From NCBI GenBank assembly GCA_020436835.1, contig JAGQWZ010000090.1, positions 1-37,144 of the forward strand: 37,144 bases of DNA. The letters are read 5' to 3'. The notes under the pieces were generated by a model. That model saw only the letters and a program-made list of their open reading frames with translations, was not told where the DNA came from and ran no database searches. Source of the DNA: Saprospiraceae bacterium (GTDB lineage: Bacteria; Bacteroidota; Bacteroidia; Chitinophagales; Saprospiraceae). The translations under genes were made by a program, and so were the position numbers. Below are positions 8,956 to 17,499 of this stretch, in pieces; within the stretch, counting starts at the first letter, position 1; every line of letters begins with the position of its first letter.

Positions 8956-10611
8956 ATGAAGTCAATTAAAATGTTGAGAACTTACCTGGCCTTTTTCAGT
9001 TTACTCCTGATCATCTTTGTAGCATGTGATGATGTCCGGAATGTAAAAGAGGTGACCATTCAGGATATTCAAAAATACCTTTCAGAAATTTCTTCAGATA
9101 AGTATGAAGGAAGAAAACCATTTACCGAAGGAGAAGAAAAAACGGTAAAATACCTTCAACAGGAATTAGAGCGCATGGGAGTGGCTCCCGGGAATGGAGG
9201 TTCATACATTCAGGAAGTGCCGCTGGTGGAGATTACTGGTCATCCCGATACCTCGATGTATTTTAATTCACCGGAGGCGGAAATAGTGCTTAATCTGAAA
9301 AAAGATTTTGTTTGTTATACCGAACGGATTGAGGAGACCGTCAAAATTGAAGATTCGGAGGTTGTATTTTGTGGATTCGGCATCACCGCACCGGAATACG
9401 ATTGGGACGATTTCGAAGGGGTTGATGTAAAAGGAAAAACGATCATTGTGCTGGTAAACGATCCGGGTTTTGGAGGAGAAGACGAATCTTTTTTCAAGGG
9501 AAATACCATGACCTACTATGGTCGATGGACCTATAAATATGAGGAGGCAGCCCGCCAGGGTGCCGCAGCGGTTCTGATCATACATGAAACCGCTTCTGCC
9601 GGTTATCCCTGGTTTGTGGTTGAAGGTGCTGCCTCCGGAGCAAAACTAAATCTCAAACCGAACCAGGAAACCTCGTACAAGGCCGGAGTGCAGGGCTGGA
9701 TCTCTTTGGATATGGCCAAATCCATTTTTGAAAAAGCCGGTTTTGACCTGGGCTCCGAAATACGCAAAGCCAGAACCAAAGCGTTCGAGCCCTTTTCCCT
9801 GGGATACACCATGTCACACACCCTGCACAATATGTTTAAATACGATCAATCAAGAAATGTAATTGGTATTTTACCCGGAACTACCAGCCCGGAAGAATAC
9901 CTGATTTTCAGTGCCCACTGGGATCATCTCGGCATTGGCAAAACGGTAGATGGCGATTCCATATACAATGGTGCGCTTGACAACGGAAGCGGAATCGCTT
10001 CAGTACTCTCCATAGCCAAAGCCATGAGTCAATCCCCTGCATTGGAAAGGTCGGTGGTATTTCTCTTTGTAACTGCGGAAGAACAAGGCTTGTTGGGCTC
10101 CCAGTACTACGCTGAAAATCCGATCTTTCCGGTTGATCTCACCGTTGCAAATTTAAATCTCGACGGTATGAATCCTTTTGGTCCCATGAAATATTTGACC
10201 ATAACCGGCATTGGACATTCGGAAATGGATGACTACGCCCGGGAGGAAGCAGCAAAACAGGGGAGAGATATCCTGCCGGATCAGGAACCAGAAAAAGGAT
10301 ATTTTTTCCGTTCCGATCATTTTAATTTTGCCAAAGTCGGAATTCCGGCTCTGTACGCTGAGGGTGCCTACGAACATATGGAACTGGGAAAGGAATATGT
10401 CAAAGACAAGCGAGCGGATTATGTGGCAAATCGCTATCATCAACCAGCGGATGAATACGTGGCTGAAGATTGGGATCTGCGCGGAATTGCCCAGGATGCT
10501 CAATTTGATTTAAACGTTGCCAACCGGCTGGGTAACGAAAAGACATGGCCCGAATGGAAAGAGGGTTCGGAATTTAAAAACATCAGAAACCAATCGAAAC
10601 TCAAAAACTAA
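8956..10611 (+). CDS. M28-family zinc aminopeptidase lipoprotein with PA domain
   Basis: A 551-residue lipoprotein; lipobox IFVAC gives Cys24 followed by two aspartates. Residues about 130-260 form a protease-associated (PA) insert. The M28 catalytic domain has His321 in SAHWDHLG, Asp342 in GALDNGSG, Glu375/Glu376 in AEEQGLLGS, Asp403 in NLDGMN and His495 in RYHQPADE, the complete two-zinc set. It is the second M28 enzyme in the window, clearly diverged from the one at 1463 and longer before the catalytic core. It should act on the outer face of the envelope. It is followed after one base by the DinB-like gene, with which it is probably co-transcribed. Confidence 0.93.
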   Translation: MKSIKMLRTYLAFFSLLLIIFVACDDVRNVKEVTIQDIQKYLSEISSDKYEGRKPFTEGEEKTVKYLQQELERMGVAPGNGGSYIQEVPLVEITGHPDTSMYFNSPEAEIVLNLKKDFVCYTERIEETVKIEDSEVVFCGFGITAPEYDWDDFEGVDVKGKTIIVLVNDPGFGGEDESFFKGNTMTYYGRWTYKYEEAARQGAAAVLIIHETASAGYPWFVVEGAASGAKLNLKPNQETSYKAGVQGWISLDMAKSIFEKAGFDLGSEIRKARTKAFEPFSLGYTMSHTLHNMFKYDQSRNVIGILPGTTSPEEYLIFSAHWDHLGIGKTVDGDSIYNGALDNGSGIASVLSIAKAMSQSPALERSVVFLFVTAEEQGLLGSQYYAENPIFPVDLTVANLNLDGMNPFGPMKYLTITGIGHSEMDDYAREEAAKQGRDILPDQEPEKGYFFRSDHFNFAKVGIPALYAEGAYEHMELGKEYVKDKRADYVANRYHQPADEYVAEDWDLRGIAQDAQFDLNVANRLGNEKTWPEWKEGSEFKNIRNQSKLKN

Positions 10612-10612
10612 T

Positions 10613-11134
10613 ATGATGGAAAACCTTAAATATCCTATCGGAAAATTTGAATACCCAAAAACCTATAGTGATTCCGACATTGAGCGATGGATCGATGAAA
10701 TTGATCGTATTCCAGATCAATTCCGGACATTGGTTCAATCCCTGAGTGATGAAAAGCTAAATACTCCTTACCGGCCGGACGGTTGGACGGCAAGGCAGGT
10801 AATCCATCATGTTCCGGACAGCCATTTTCAAGCTTATTGCCGGTTCAAGTGGGTACTTACGGAAGAGCATCCCACGATTAAACCCTATCATGAAAATCGC
10901 TGGGCAGAGCTTCCCGATTCCAAATTTACGCCTGTGTCCGTATCGCTCGACATGCTCTCCTCCGTGCATAGCCGCTGGGTGATGTTAATGCGGAATATAG
11001 ACAGGGAGGATTTTGATAAATATTACATACATCCGGAATACAACAATAAGTATGCTTTGGGAGCCGTCTGTAAGCTCTATGCCTGGCACGGCAAACACCA
11101 CCTGGCGCATCTCCAAATCATTAAGGATATTTAG
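10613..11134 (+). CDS. DinB/YfiT-family putative metal-dependent hydrolase
   Basis: A 173-residue four-helix-bundle protein of the DinB superfamily, YfiT/BstA branch. The ATG at 10613 is chosen because it follows the M28 stop by one base; an upstream in-frame ATG at 10517 would overlap the M28 gene by 95 bases and add residues unlike the family. The sequence PDGWTARQVIHHVPDSH (55-71) and WHGKHHLAHL (158-167) supply three histidines (about 65/66, 159 and 163) at the spacing of the YfiT metal site. YfiT-type proteins bind a divalent metal and some are thiol transferases or hydrolases. The real substrate is unknown. The protein is cytoplasmic by the absence of a signal. Confidence 0.9.
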   Translation: MMENLKYPIGKFEYPKTYSDSDIERWIDEIDRIPDQFRTLVQSLSDEKLNTPYRPDGWTARQVIHHVPDSHFQAYCRFKWVLTEEHPTIKPYHENRWAELPDSKFTPVSVSLDMLSSVHSRWVMLMRNIDREDFDKYYIHPEYNNKYALGAVCKLYAWHGKHHLAHLQIIKDI

Positions 11135-11234
11135 GCATATGGTGCGATGCCCCTGCACCCGGGCGCAAATCTCCCTAACGGTACCGGCAAATTGTCCGTA
11201 TTTATCATCCGGTAAAATGGGGATTAATTAATGA

Positions 11235-11256
11235 CTTACACAATCGATTGTTTAAG
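11235..11256. promoter_or_regulatory. 22-bp near-palindrome upstream of uxaC, LacI-family-like operator
   Basis: The core ACAATCGATTGT (11240-11251) is a perfect 12-bp palindrome with a central CG step. It extends outward through CTTA and TAAG arms to 22 bp with a single mismatched pair. Even length, central CG and location 55-76 bases before the uxaC ATG are typical of LacI-family repressor operators. No regulator gene is present in the window, so the binding protein is inferred. Confidence 0.55.
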
Positions 11257-11310
11257 TACTTTTTTGTAGTTTACAGCTCCTTTTTTACTGCTATTACAAC
11301 CTAGCCATTA

Positions 11311-12717
11311 ATGAAGCCTTTTTTGAATGAACACTTTCTGTTGGAGACAGAGACTGCCCAACAACTTTACCACGAATTTGCCCGAGATCTGCCAATCATT
11401 GATTATCACTGCCATTTACCGCCGGACCAGATTGCCGGGGATCTGCGCTTTAGTAACTTAACCAAGATCTGGCTGGATGGTGACCACTACAAGTGGAGAG
11501 CGATGCGTACGCTTGGTATTGATGAAAAGTACATCACAGGAAATGCCGGCGATTACGAAAAATTTGAACAGTGGGCTGCTTGTGTACCTTATACGATGCG
11601 TAATCCCCTCTATCATTGGACCCACCTGGAACTGAAACGATATTTCGGGATCGATGAACTGCTTTCTGCCGGGACAGCCAAAGATATCTTTGAACGGGCG
11701 AGTGCATCATTGCAAAGCCCCGAGTACAGTGTGAGGTCATTGCTCAGAAAGATGAATGTGGAGATCGTGTGTACGACTGACGATCCGTCGGATGATTTAC
11801 CCTATCATGATCAAATTGCCGGAGATCAATTTGAGATTCCAGTCTTACCAGCATTTCGTCCGGATAAATGCCTTTTTATCGATAAAGGCCATCATTTCAT
11901 CGCATATATCGAAAAATTGGGTGCTGCAGCCGGTGTATCCATAAAAAATCTGACCGATCTTTTTGATGCCCTGAAAAAAAGAATGGACTATTTTGGTAGC
12001 AAGGGATGCAAGCTCAGTGATCATGGCCTTGAATATATCCACGCAACACCATTTACCCATGAAGAAGCCGACAATATATTGCAGAAAGGCCTGAACGGTG
12101 ACACACCGGACGAGAAGGAAATTGATTTATATAAATCCGCAGTTCTTCATTTTCTGGGCACGCAGTATCATCAGAGAGGATGGACCCAACAATTTCACCT
12201 GGGTGCTCTACGGAATACGAATGTGCGCATGGAAAAGAAACTCGGTCCCGACACTGGATTTGATTCTATCGGGGATTGGTCTCAGGCATCTGCGCTGGCG
12301 AGGTTTCTTAATAAGCTGGATGAAACCGATCAATTGACTAAAACCATTCTGTACAATCTCAATCCGAATGACAATGCCATCCTGGCCACCATGATCGGTA
12401 ACTTCAATGATGGTTCCACCCGTGGCAAGATCCAATTTGGTTCGGGTTGGTGGTATCTGGATCAGAAATTGGGCATGGAAGATCAGATGAATACGCTATC
12501 GAATATGGGACTATTAAGTTGTTTTGTGGGTATGCTTACAGATAGCCGAAGTTTCTTATCTTTTCCAAGACATGAATATTTCCGGAGAATTCTCTGTAAC
12601 CTTTTTGGGAAGGACATTGAACAGGGAGAATTGCCGCCTGATATTGAATGGATCGGCAAGATCATCGGAGATATTTGTTACCACAACGCCAAAGAATATT
12701 TCCAATTTGGTAAATAG
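11311..12717 (+). CDS. uxaC: Uronate isomerase UxaC
   Basis: A 468-residue glucuronate/galacturonate isomerase, nearly the same length as E. coli UxaC. It converts D-glucuronate to D-fructuronate and D-galacturonate to D-tagaturonate, the entry step of hexuronate breakdown in the cytoplasm. The N-terminal metal motif DYHCHLPP (31-38, His33 and His35) and RTLGIDEKYITG, TTDDPSDDLPYH, RPDKCLF, GWTQQFHLGALRN and GSGWWYLDQ blocks are all present in order. It is followed 37 bp downstream by kdgK, forming an operon whose likely control element is the palindrome at 11235. The start is the ATG giving MKPFLNEHFLLET, the standard family N terminus. Confidence 0.97.
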   Translation: MKPFLNEHFLLETETAQQLYHEFARDLPIIDYHCHLPPDQIAGDLRFSNLTKIWLDGDHYKWRAMRTLGIDEKYITGNAGDYEKFEQWAACVPYTMRNPLYHWTHLELKRYFGIDELLSAGTAKDIFERASASLQSPEYSVRSLLRKMNVEIVCTTDDPSDDLPYHDQIAGDQFEIPVLPAFRPDKCLFIDKGHHFIAYIEKLGAAAGVSIKNLTDLFDALKKRMDYFGSKGCKLSDHGLEYIHATPFTHEEADNILQKGLNGDTPDEKEIDLYKSAVLHFLGTQYHQRGWTQQFHLGALRNTNVRMEKKLGPDTGFDSIGDWSQASALARFLNKLDETDQLTKTILYNLNPNDNAILATMIGNFNDGSTRGKIQFGSGWWYLDQKLGMEDQMNTLSNMGLLSCFVGMLTDSRSFLSFPRHEYFRRILCNLFGKDIEQGELPPDIEWIGKIIGDICYHNAKEYFQFGK

Positions 12718-12754
12718 AAAAGCACAGACAAAGAAAAAAGAAGCTTAGACCAAT

Positions 12755-13801
12755 ATGAGTATCAATAAGAAAGTGATCACTTTTGGAGAGATAATGTTAC
12801 GTCTCACTCCGCCGGGATTTCGAAGATTCTCTCAGGCCGACAATTTTGAGATAATCTATGGCGGAGGTGAAAGCAACGTTGCTGTATCCCTGGCCAACTA
12901 TGGAATTCCGGTTGATTTTGTAACCCGGTTGCCAAAAAATGACATCGGAGAATGCGCTCTGATGGAAATGCGCAAAAGAAATGTGGGCGTCGATAAAATC
13001 GTTCGTGGTGGAAGCCGGCTTGGTATCTATTTTTTGGAGATGGGTGCCATATCCAGAGGAAGTAAGGTGATCTACGACCGGGATCATTCTGCCATGGCTG
13101 AAGTCACACCGGGAATGATCAATTGGCGTGAGGTTTTTCAGGATGCCGGTTGGTTTCACTGGACCGGGATAACCCCTGCCATTTCACAGGGAGCGGCGGA
13201 TGCTACCCTGGAAGCACTTAAAGTGGCCAGTGAAATGGGCGTAACCATCTCTACCGATCTCAATTTTCGGAAGAATTTATGGCAATATGGAAAGGCATCT
13301 CACGAGGTGATGCCCGAACTCGTGGAATACTGTGATATTATTCTTGGTAACGAGGAAGATGCGGAAAAACATTTCGACATCCATCCGGAAGGGGTAGATG
13401 TCACTCAGGGTGATACGATTGACGCAAAGGCATATATATCCGTTTGTCAGCAATTAATGAAACGTTTCACAAAATGTAAGAAGGCCATCATTACGTTACG
13501 TGGTTCGATCAGTGCATCCCACAATACCTGGTCCGGCGTTTTATATGATGGGAATAAATTATATGAATCTCCCACGTATCAAATCACCCACATTGTAGAC
13601 CGGGTAGGCGGAGGCGACAGTTTTATGGGAGGTCTTATATATGGTCTTTTAACCTATCCCGAAGATGATCAGCATGCGTTAAATTTTGCAGTGGCTGCAT
13701 CAGCACTAAAGCATACGATTTATGGTGATGCCAATTTAGCATCATTGAGTGAAGTAAAAAATCTGTTGAAAGGGGATGCTAGCGGCCGGGTAAGCAGATA
13801 G
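12755..13801 (+). CDS. kdgK: 2-dehydro-3-deoxygluconokinase KdgK (PfkB family)
   Basis: A 348-residue sugar kinase of the ribokinase/PfkB family. It phosphorylates 2-keto-3-deoxygluconate to KDPG in the hexuronate (Ashwell) pathway. The N-terminal GEIMLRLTPPG and YGGGESNVAVSLANYG (35-50) substrate block and the C-terminal PfkB signature DRVGGGDSFMGGLIYGLL (282-299) with catalytic Asp288 are intact. STDLNFRKNLW (166-176) is typical of KdgK rather than fructokinase. The gene sits between uxaC and eda, which agrees with this substrate. The stop at 13801 abuts a short repeat element that separates it from eda by 212 bp. Confidence 0.95.
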   Translation: MSINKKVITFGEIMLRLTPPGFRRFSQADNFEIIYGGGESNVAVSLANYGIPVDFVTRLPKNDIGECALMEMRKRNVGVDKIVRGGSRLGIYFLEMGAISRGSKVIYDRDHSAMAEVTPGMINWREVFQDAGWFHWTGITPAISQGAADATLEALKVASEMGVTISTDLNFRKNLWQYGKASHEVMPELVEYCDIILGNEEDAEKHFDIHPEGVDVTQGDTIDAKAYISVCQQLMKRFTKCKKAIITLRGSISASHNTWSGVLYDGNKLYESPTYQITHIVDRVGGGDSFMGGLIYGLLTYPEDDQHALNFAVAASALKHTIYGDANLASLSEVKNLLKGDASGRVSR

Positions 13802-13806
13802 CCGAT

Positions 13807-13941
13807 TGACGAATGAAGAATCAATGTCGTTAAGTTAAGGAAATTCATATGTTGTGAAATCAAGACAGTACCTACATTCGCCGTCTTACAAACAATTTAT
13901 CGATTGTTTAACTTAACGGCAAGGAATGACGAATGACGAAT
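13807..13941. mobile_element. MITE-like element, copy 1, between kdgK and eda
   Basis: A roughly 105-bp noncoding element (13822-13926) with terminal inverted repeats TGTCGTTAAGTTAA (left) and, reverse-complemented, TGCCGTTAAGTTAA (right), 13 of 14 identical. It is bounded by a 15-bp direct repeat, TGACGAATGA-[A/C]-GAAT, at 13807-13821 and 13927-13941, resembling a target duplication. An inverted second copy lies at 18078-18200. This copy is shorter: a 7-base acagtac replaces the 27-base segment that forms a hairpin in copy 2. It encodes no protein, so it would need a transposase supplied elsewhere. Confidence 0.7.
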
Positions 13942-14013
13942 AAAATTCGCTCTGCCGGATTAAAATGTAAAGTTGGAAATCCAAAGTCTGAAAAATTAAA
14001 AATCAAAATTCGA

Positions 14014-14682
14014 ATGGCAAAGTATTCTAGGTTGCAAGTAGCCATGGCCATGAAGGAGACCGGAATGGTTCCTTTATTCTATCATCCGGATCCGGAGTTG
14101 GGTAAGGAAATTGTAAAGGCTTGCTATGAAGGTGGGGCCAAAGTCCTTGAATTTACTAACCGGGGTGATTTTGCCCATGAGGTATTTGCTGAAATTAATA
14201 AATATGCCTTGGCAAATTTACCAGGAATGATGCTTGGCGTTGGCTCAGTTCCGGATGCCGGTACCGCGAGCATCTACATCCAGCTCGGTGCGAATTTTAT
14301 TGTCAGTCCTTCATTACGCGAGGATCTGGCCTATGTATGCAACCGCCGTAAAATCCTCTGGTCACCTGGTTGCGGATCACTTACCGAAATTGGCAGAGCG
14401 GAGGAACTCGGTTGTGAAATAGTGAAATTATTTCCCGGTGGCACCTACGGTCCTGGTTTTGTTCAGGCCATTCGCGGACCTCAACCATGGACTTCCATTA
14501 TGCCTACCGGTGGAGTTTCGCCGACGGAAGAAAGCCTGGGTAGGTGGTTTAATGCCGGAGTAACTTGTGTTGGAATGGGATCTCAATTGATTTCCAAGGA
14601 GATCATTGCGAATCGTGATTTTGAAAAATTAAAGGAGATGGTCAAGGATACATTAGCGCTGATTAAGAAACTAACCTCATGA
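14014..14682 (+). CDS. eda: 2-dehydro-3-deoxy-phosphogluconate (KDPG) aldolase
   Basis: A 222-residue class I aldolase that splits KDPG to pyruvate and glyceraldehyde 3-phosphate. The Schiff-base lysine is Lys138 in EIVKLFPGG, and the catalytic glutamate is Glu47 in VLEFTNRG; GVGSVPDAGTA, WSPGCGSLTE and MPTGGVSPTEE follow the Eda pattern. The open frame extends upstream to 13933, but that part crosses repeat-derived sequence; the ATG at 14014 gives the family N terminus MAKYSRLQVA. Its stop overlaps the dctP start by four bases (ATGA), tying aldolase and transporter in one translational unit. The gene begins just inside the repeat copy 1, so it may have its own promoter separate from uxaC-kdgK. 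Confidence 0.95.
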   Translation: MAKYSRLQVAMAMKETGMVPLFYHPDPELGKEIVKACYEGGAKVLEFTNRGDFAHEVFAEINKYALANLPGMMLGVGSVPDAGTASIYIQLGANFIVSPSLREDLAYVCNRRKILWSPGCGSLTEIGRAEELGCEIVKLFPGGTYGPGFVQAIRGPQPWTSIMPTGGVSPTEESLGRWFNAGVTCVGMGSQLISKEIIANRDFEKLKEMVKDTLALIKKLTS

Positions 14683-15668
14683 ATTTTATTGGCAAAAAGC
14701 CTGGCAATTTTCTGCTCTTCTGCTTTGTTCTGCTTTTTTTTGGTTGCGATTCGGTATCGCATGTAAAGACTTTAAAACTGGCACATGGCCTGGACGTAGC
14801 CCATCCGGTGCACCAGGGGCTTGTTTTTATGGCTCAGGAAGTAGCTCGTATTTCTGACGGGCAGATGCGTGTCGATATTTATCCCAGCGAGCAATTGGGT
14901 ACAGAACGCCAATTGTTGGAACTACTGCAGATCGGCAGTCTGGACATTACCAAAGTTTCGGCTTCGGCCGTGGAAAATTTTGTACCGAGCATGAAGGTTT
15001 TGGGTCTTCCCTATATTTTTCGCGATGAAGAACATCAATGGAAGATATTAAACGGTGAAATTGGTAAGGAACTCCTACTTGACGGAGAAAAATACTGGTT
15101 GCACGGGCTTTGTTTTTATGATGCAGGAAGCCGTAGTTTCTATACCAAGGAAAAGCCCATAGAATCCCCCTCGGACCTGCAGGGCATGAAAATCCGGGTG
15201 ATGAACAGCCAGACGGCCATGCAAATGATCAAGGAGATGGGAGGAGCACCCACCCCCATCTCGTTTGGCGAATTATACACTGCCTTGCAACAAGGGGTGG
15301 TCGACGGCGCAGAAAATAATGCCCCAAGTTTTTACACATCTCACCACTATGAAGTTTGTAAGTATTACACTATCGATGAGCATACTTCGGTTCCGGATGT
15401 ACTGTTTATCGGTACTACTTCGTGGGAGAAACTGACTGATCAGGAAAAATCCTGGCTGGAAGAAGCGGTTGCTAATTCAGTGCCAGAACAAAGGAGATTA
15501 TGGAAAGAAGCCGACCAGCACGCTCTGGAGGAAGTCAAGAAGGCAGGAGTGGAAATCATCTATCCCGAAAAGGCTCCTTTTGCGCAAAAGGTAGCCAGCA
15601 TTTTTGAAAACTACCGGGATGAACCTGAAATCTATGATTTGATCCAACGAATACAAGCGGTAAAATGA
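14679..15668 (+). CDS. dctP: TRAP transporter substrate-binding lipoprotein, DctP family
   Basis: A 329-residue solute-binding protein of a tripartite (TRAP) transporter. It is lipid-anchored: lipobox LLFFGC gives Cys23. The DctP fold is shown by LAHGLDVAHPVHQG (34-47), the carboxylate-clamping arginine Arg173 in GMKIRVMNS and GELYTALQQGVVDGAENN (198-215). TRAP binding proteins deliver organic acids to the membrane subunits. Placement directly after eda and near uxaC-kdgK suggests a hexuronate or a related sugar acid as ligand. It overlaps eda by four bases and dctQ by four bases. Confidence 0.95.
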   Translation: MNFIGKKPGNFLLFCFVLLFFGCDSVSHVKTLKLAHGLDVAHPVHQGLVFMAQEVARISDGQMRVDIYPSEQLGTERQLLELLQIGSLDITKVSASAVENFVPSMKVLGLPYIFRDEEHQWKILNGEIGKELLLDGEKYWLHGLCFYDAGSRSFYTKEKPIESPSDLQGMKIRVMNSQTAMQMIKEMGGAPTPISFGELYTALQQGVVDGAENNAPSFYTSHHYEVCKYYTIDEHTSVPDVLFIGTTSWEKLTDQEKSWLEEAVANSVPEQRRLWKEADQHALEEVKKAGVEIIYPEKAPFAQKVASIFENYRDEPEIYDLIQRIQAVK

Positions 15669-16156
15669 GAGAAAAATTAGATAAAGTCCTGGAATGGATC
15701 CTGATCGTCCTGATGTCTGCAATGACCCTGGATGTTCTCTGGGGGGTCTTTACGCGATATATCGTTGGTTCCCAGGCTCCCTGGTCGGAAGAATTGGCGC
15801 GTTATCTCCTTATCTGGATTGGCATCCTGGGAGCTGCCTGGGCAAGTGGAAAGCATTTACACCTGGCTATCGATCTGTTTCCGGAGAGTCTGACTCCAAT
15901 GAAAAAGCGGAGACTGATGGTCATTATCAATTTACTGGTGATCTTCTTCGTGATTGCGGCTATGATTATCGGAGGTTTGCGGCTGGTTTATGTAGTAACC
16001 TATTTGGGGCAGGAGTCTGCGGCATTGAAATTACCTTTAGGGGCCGTCTATACGGTCATGCCTCTTAGTGGAATTATCATCGTATATCACAAGGTCCTGG
16101 ACATTATGAATGAATTAAATTCAGAGCAACCTGCCGGCACCGAAAAAGTGAACTAG
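15665..16156 (+). CDS. dctQ: TRAP transporter small permease, DctQ family
   Basis: A 163-residue inner-membrane protein with four predicted helices (about 9-32, 46-65, 86-110 and 122-142). The DctQ signature is seen in FTRYIVGSQAPWSEELARYL (29-48), then WASGKHLHLAIDLF, which includes the conserved small-subunit H-L motif. It pairs with the large permease directly downstream (2-bp gap) and the lipoprotein upstream (4-base overlap). Together they import an acid, driven by a sodium or proton gradient. Confidence 0.93.
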   Translation: MREKLDKVLEWILIVLMSAMTLDVLWGVFTRYIVGSQAPWSEELARYLLIWIGILGAAWASGKHLHLAIDLFPESLTPMKKRRLMVIINLLVIFFVIAAMIIGGLRLVYVVTYLGQESAALKLPLGAVYTVMPLSGIIIVYHKVLDIMNELNSEQPAGTEKVN

Positions 16157-16158
16157 AT

Positions 16159-17445
16159 ATGGAAATATTGATACTCGTCCTCAGTTTTGTAATTCTCATT
16201 GGCATCGGTATGCCAATTGCCTGGAGTATCGGTTTATCCGGGTTGCTCACTATTTTCATGACGATGCCTGCCTTGCCGGCAGTCACTACCGTTGCACAAA
16301 GGATGGCAACCGGTCTGGATAGTTTTGCCTTGTTGGCCATTCCTTTTTTCGTATTCGCCGGCCAGATCATGAACCGGGGAGGTATTGCCAAGCGGCTCAT
16401 TGATTTTGCCAAATCGATTGTTGGGGCACTCCCTGGTGGACTGGCCCATGTTAATATTGTCGCTGCGATGCTTTTTGGAGCTATTTCCGGTAGTGCCGCC
16501 GCAGCCGCTTCAGCGATCGGCGGATTTATGACTAACCGGATGGAAAAAGAAGGGTATTCCCGGGAGTTTTCCGCCGCAGTAAATATTACTTCATCCACCA
16601 CCGGCCTGGTGATTCCTCCCAGCAATATTCTGATTGTTTATTCGCTTGCCAGTGGAGGAGCATCCATCGCTGCCCTTTTTCTGGCAGGTTATATTCCCGG
16701 AATTATTACCGGACTTATGTTGATGGCGGTAGCAATGGTTTGGGCCAGGAGAAAGGGTTTTCCCACCAGTCCGAGGGCAACTTTAAGAGAGATTTGGATC
16801 TCCTTCGTCCGGGCGTTCCCCAGTTTGCTGCTTCTGGTAGTGGTGATCGGCGGAATTGTTGCCGGAATTTTCACGGCCACCGAAGCGAGTGCCGTCGCTG
16901 TACTATACTGTCTGGTTCTTGCTTTTTTTTATAAAGAAGTCAAAACCAAAGATTTACCGGGGATTATCCTAAGTAGTGTGGGCACCACAGCGATCGTAAC
17001 GTTGCTGATTGCCACCTCCATCAGTATGTCGTGGGTTATGAGCTACGAAAATATTCCCCAACAGATAACTGATCTTCTCCTTGGCATTAGTGACAATAAA
17101 TTTGTCATCTTATTTATCATCAATTTATTGCTACTGTTTGTCGGGATATTTATGGACATGACTCCGGCAGTGCTGATCTTTACCCCTATCTTTCTGCCCG
17201 TCGTTACGAAATTAGGCCTGCATCCGGTGCATTTCGGAATTATTATGGTAATGAATCTCTGTATTGGTGTTTGCACCCCTCCGGTGGGTTCCGTACTATT
17301 TATCGGAGTCGGTGTGGCCCAGACTACGATCCAACGGGTTATCAAACCACTGCTTCCACTTTTTGTTGCCATGTTGGTCGCCTTAATGCTCACTACCTAT
17401 ATTCCCGCGATCAGCATGTGGCTACCACGAGCTTTTGGGTATTAG
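16159..17445 (+). CDS. dctM: TRAP transporter large permease, DctM family
   Basis: A 428-residue, highly hydrophobic protein of the DctM subfamily, the usual length for this subunit with about 11-13 membrane helices. Characteristic blocks are FFVFAGQIMNRGGIAKRL (68-85), FGAISGSAAAAASAIGG (105-121), TSSTTGLVIPPSNI (144-157), TEASAVAVLY and FMDMTPAVLIFTPIFLPV near the C terminus. It forms the ion-coupled translocation path of the TRAP system. It is the last gene of the eda-dctPQM operon, and a convergent hypothetical gene begins its stop 54 bp downstream. Confidence 0.95.
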   Translation: MEILILVLSFVILIGIGMPIAWSIGLSGLLTIFMTMPALPAVTTVAQRMATGLDSFALLAIPFFVFAGQIMNRGGIAKRLIDFAKSIVGALPGGLAHVNIVAAMLFGAISGSAAAAASAIGGFMTNRMEKEGYSREFSAAVNITSSTTGLVIPPSNILIVYSLASGGASIAALFLAGYIPGIITGLMLMAVAMVWARRKGFPTSPRATLREIWISFVRAFPSLLLLVVVIGGIVAGIFTATEASAVAVLYCLVLAFFYKEVKTKDLPGIILSSVGTTAIVTLLIATSISMSWVMSYENIPQQITDLLLGISDNKFVILFIINLLLLFVGIFMDMTPAVLIFTPIFLPVVTKLGLHPVHFGIIMVMNLCIGVCTPPVGSVLFIGVGVAQTTIQRVIKPLLPLFVAMLVALMLTTYIPAISMWLPRAFGY

Positions 17446-17499
17446 GTGATCAGCAGTACAGGGGTTATTTTATCCGAGAAATGTTGAAGTTCAGAGGTT

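Noticed and set aside
10517..10612. N-terminal extension of the DinB-like protein
   Set aside because: It would overlap the upstream M28 gene by 95 bases and is not family-like; the ATG at 10613 fits.
13933..14013. N-terminal extension of the KDPG aldolase
   Set aside because: The extra 27 codons start in repeat-flanking sequence and are absent from typical Eda proteins.
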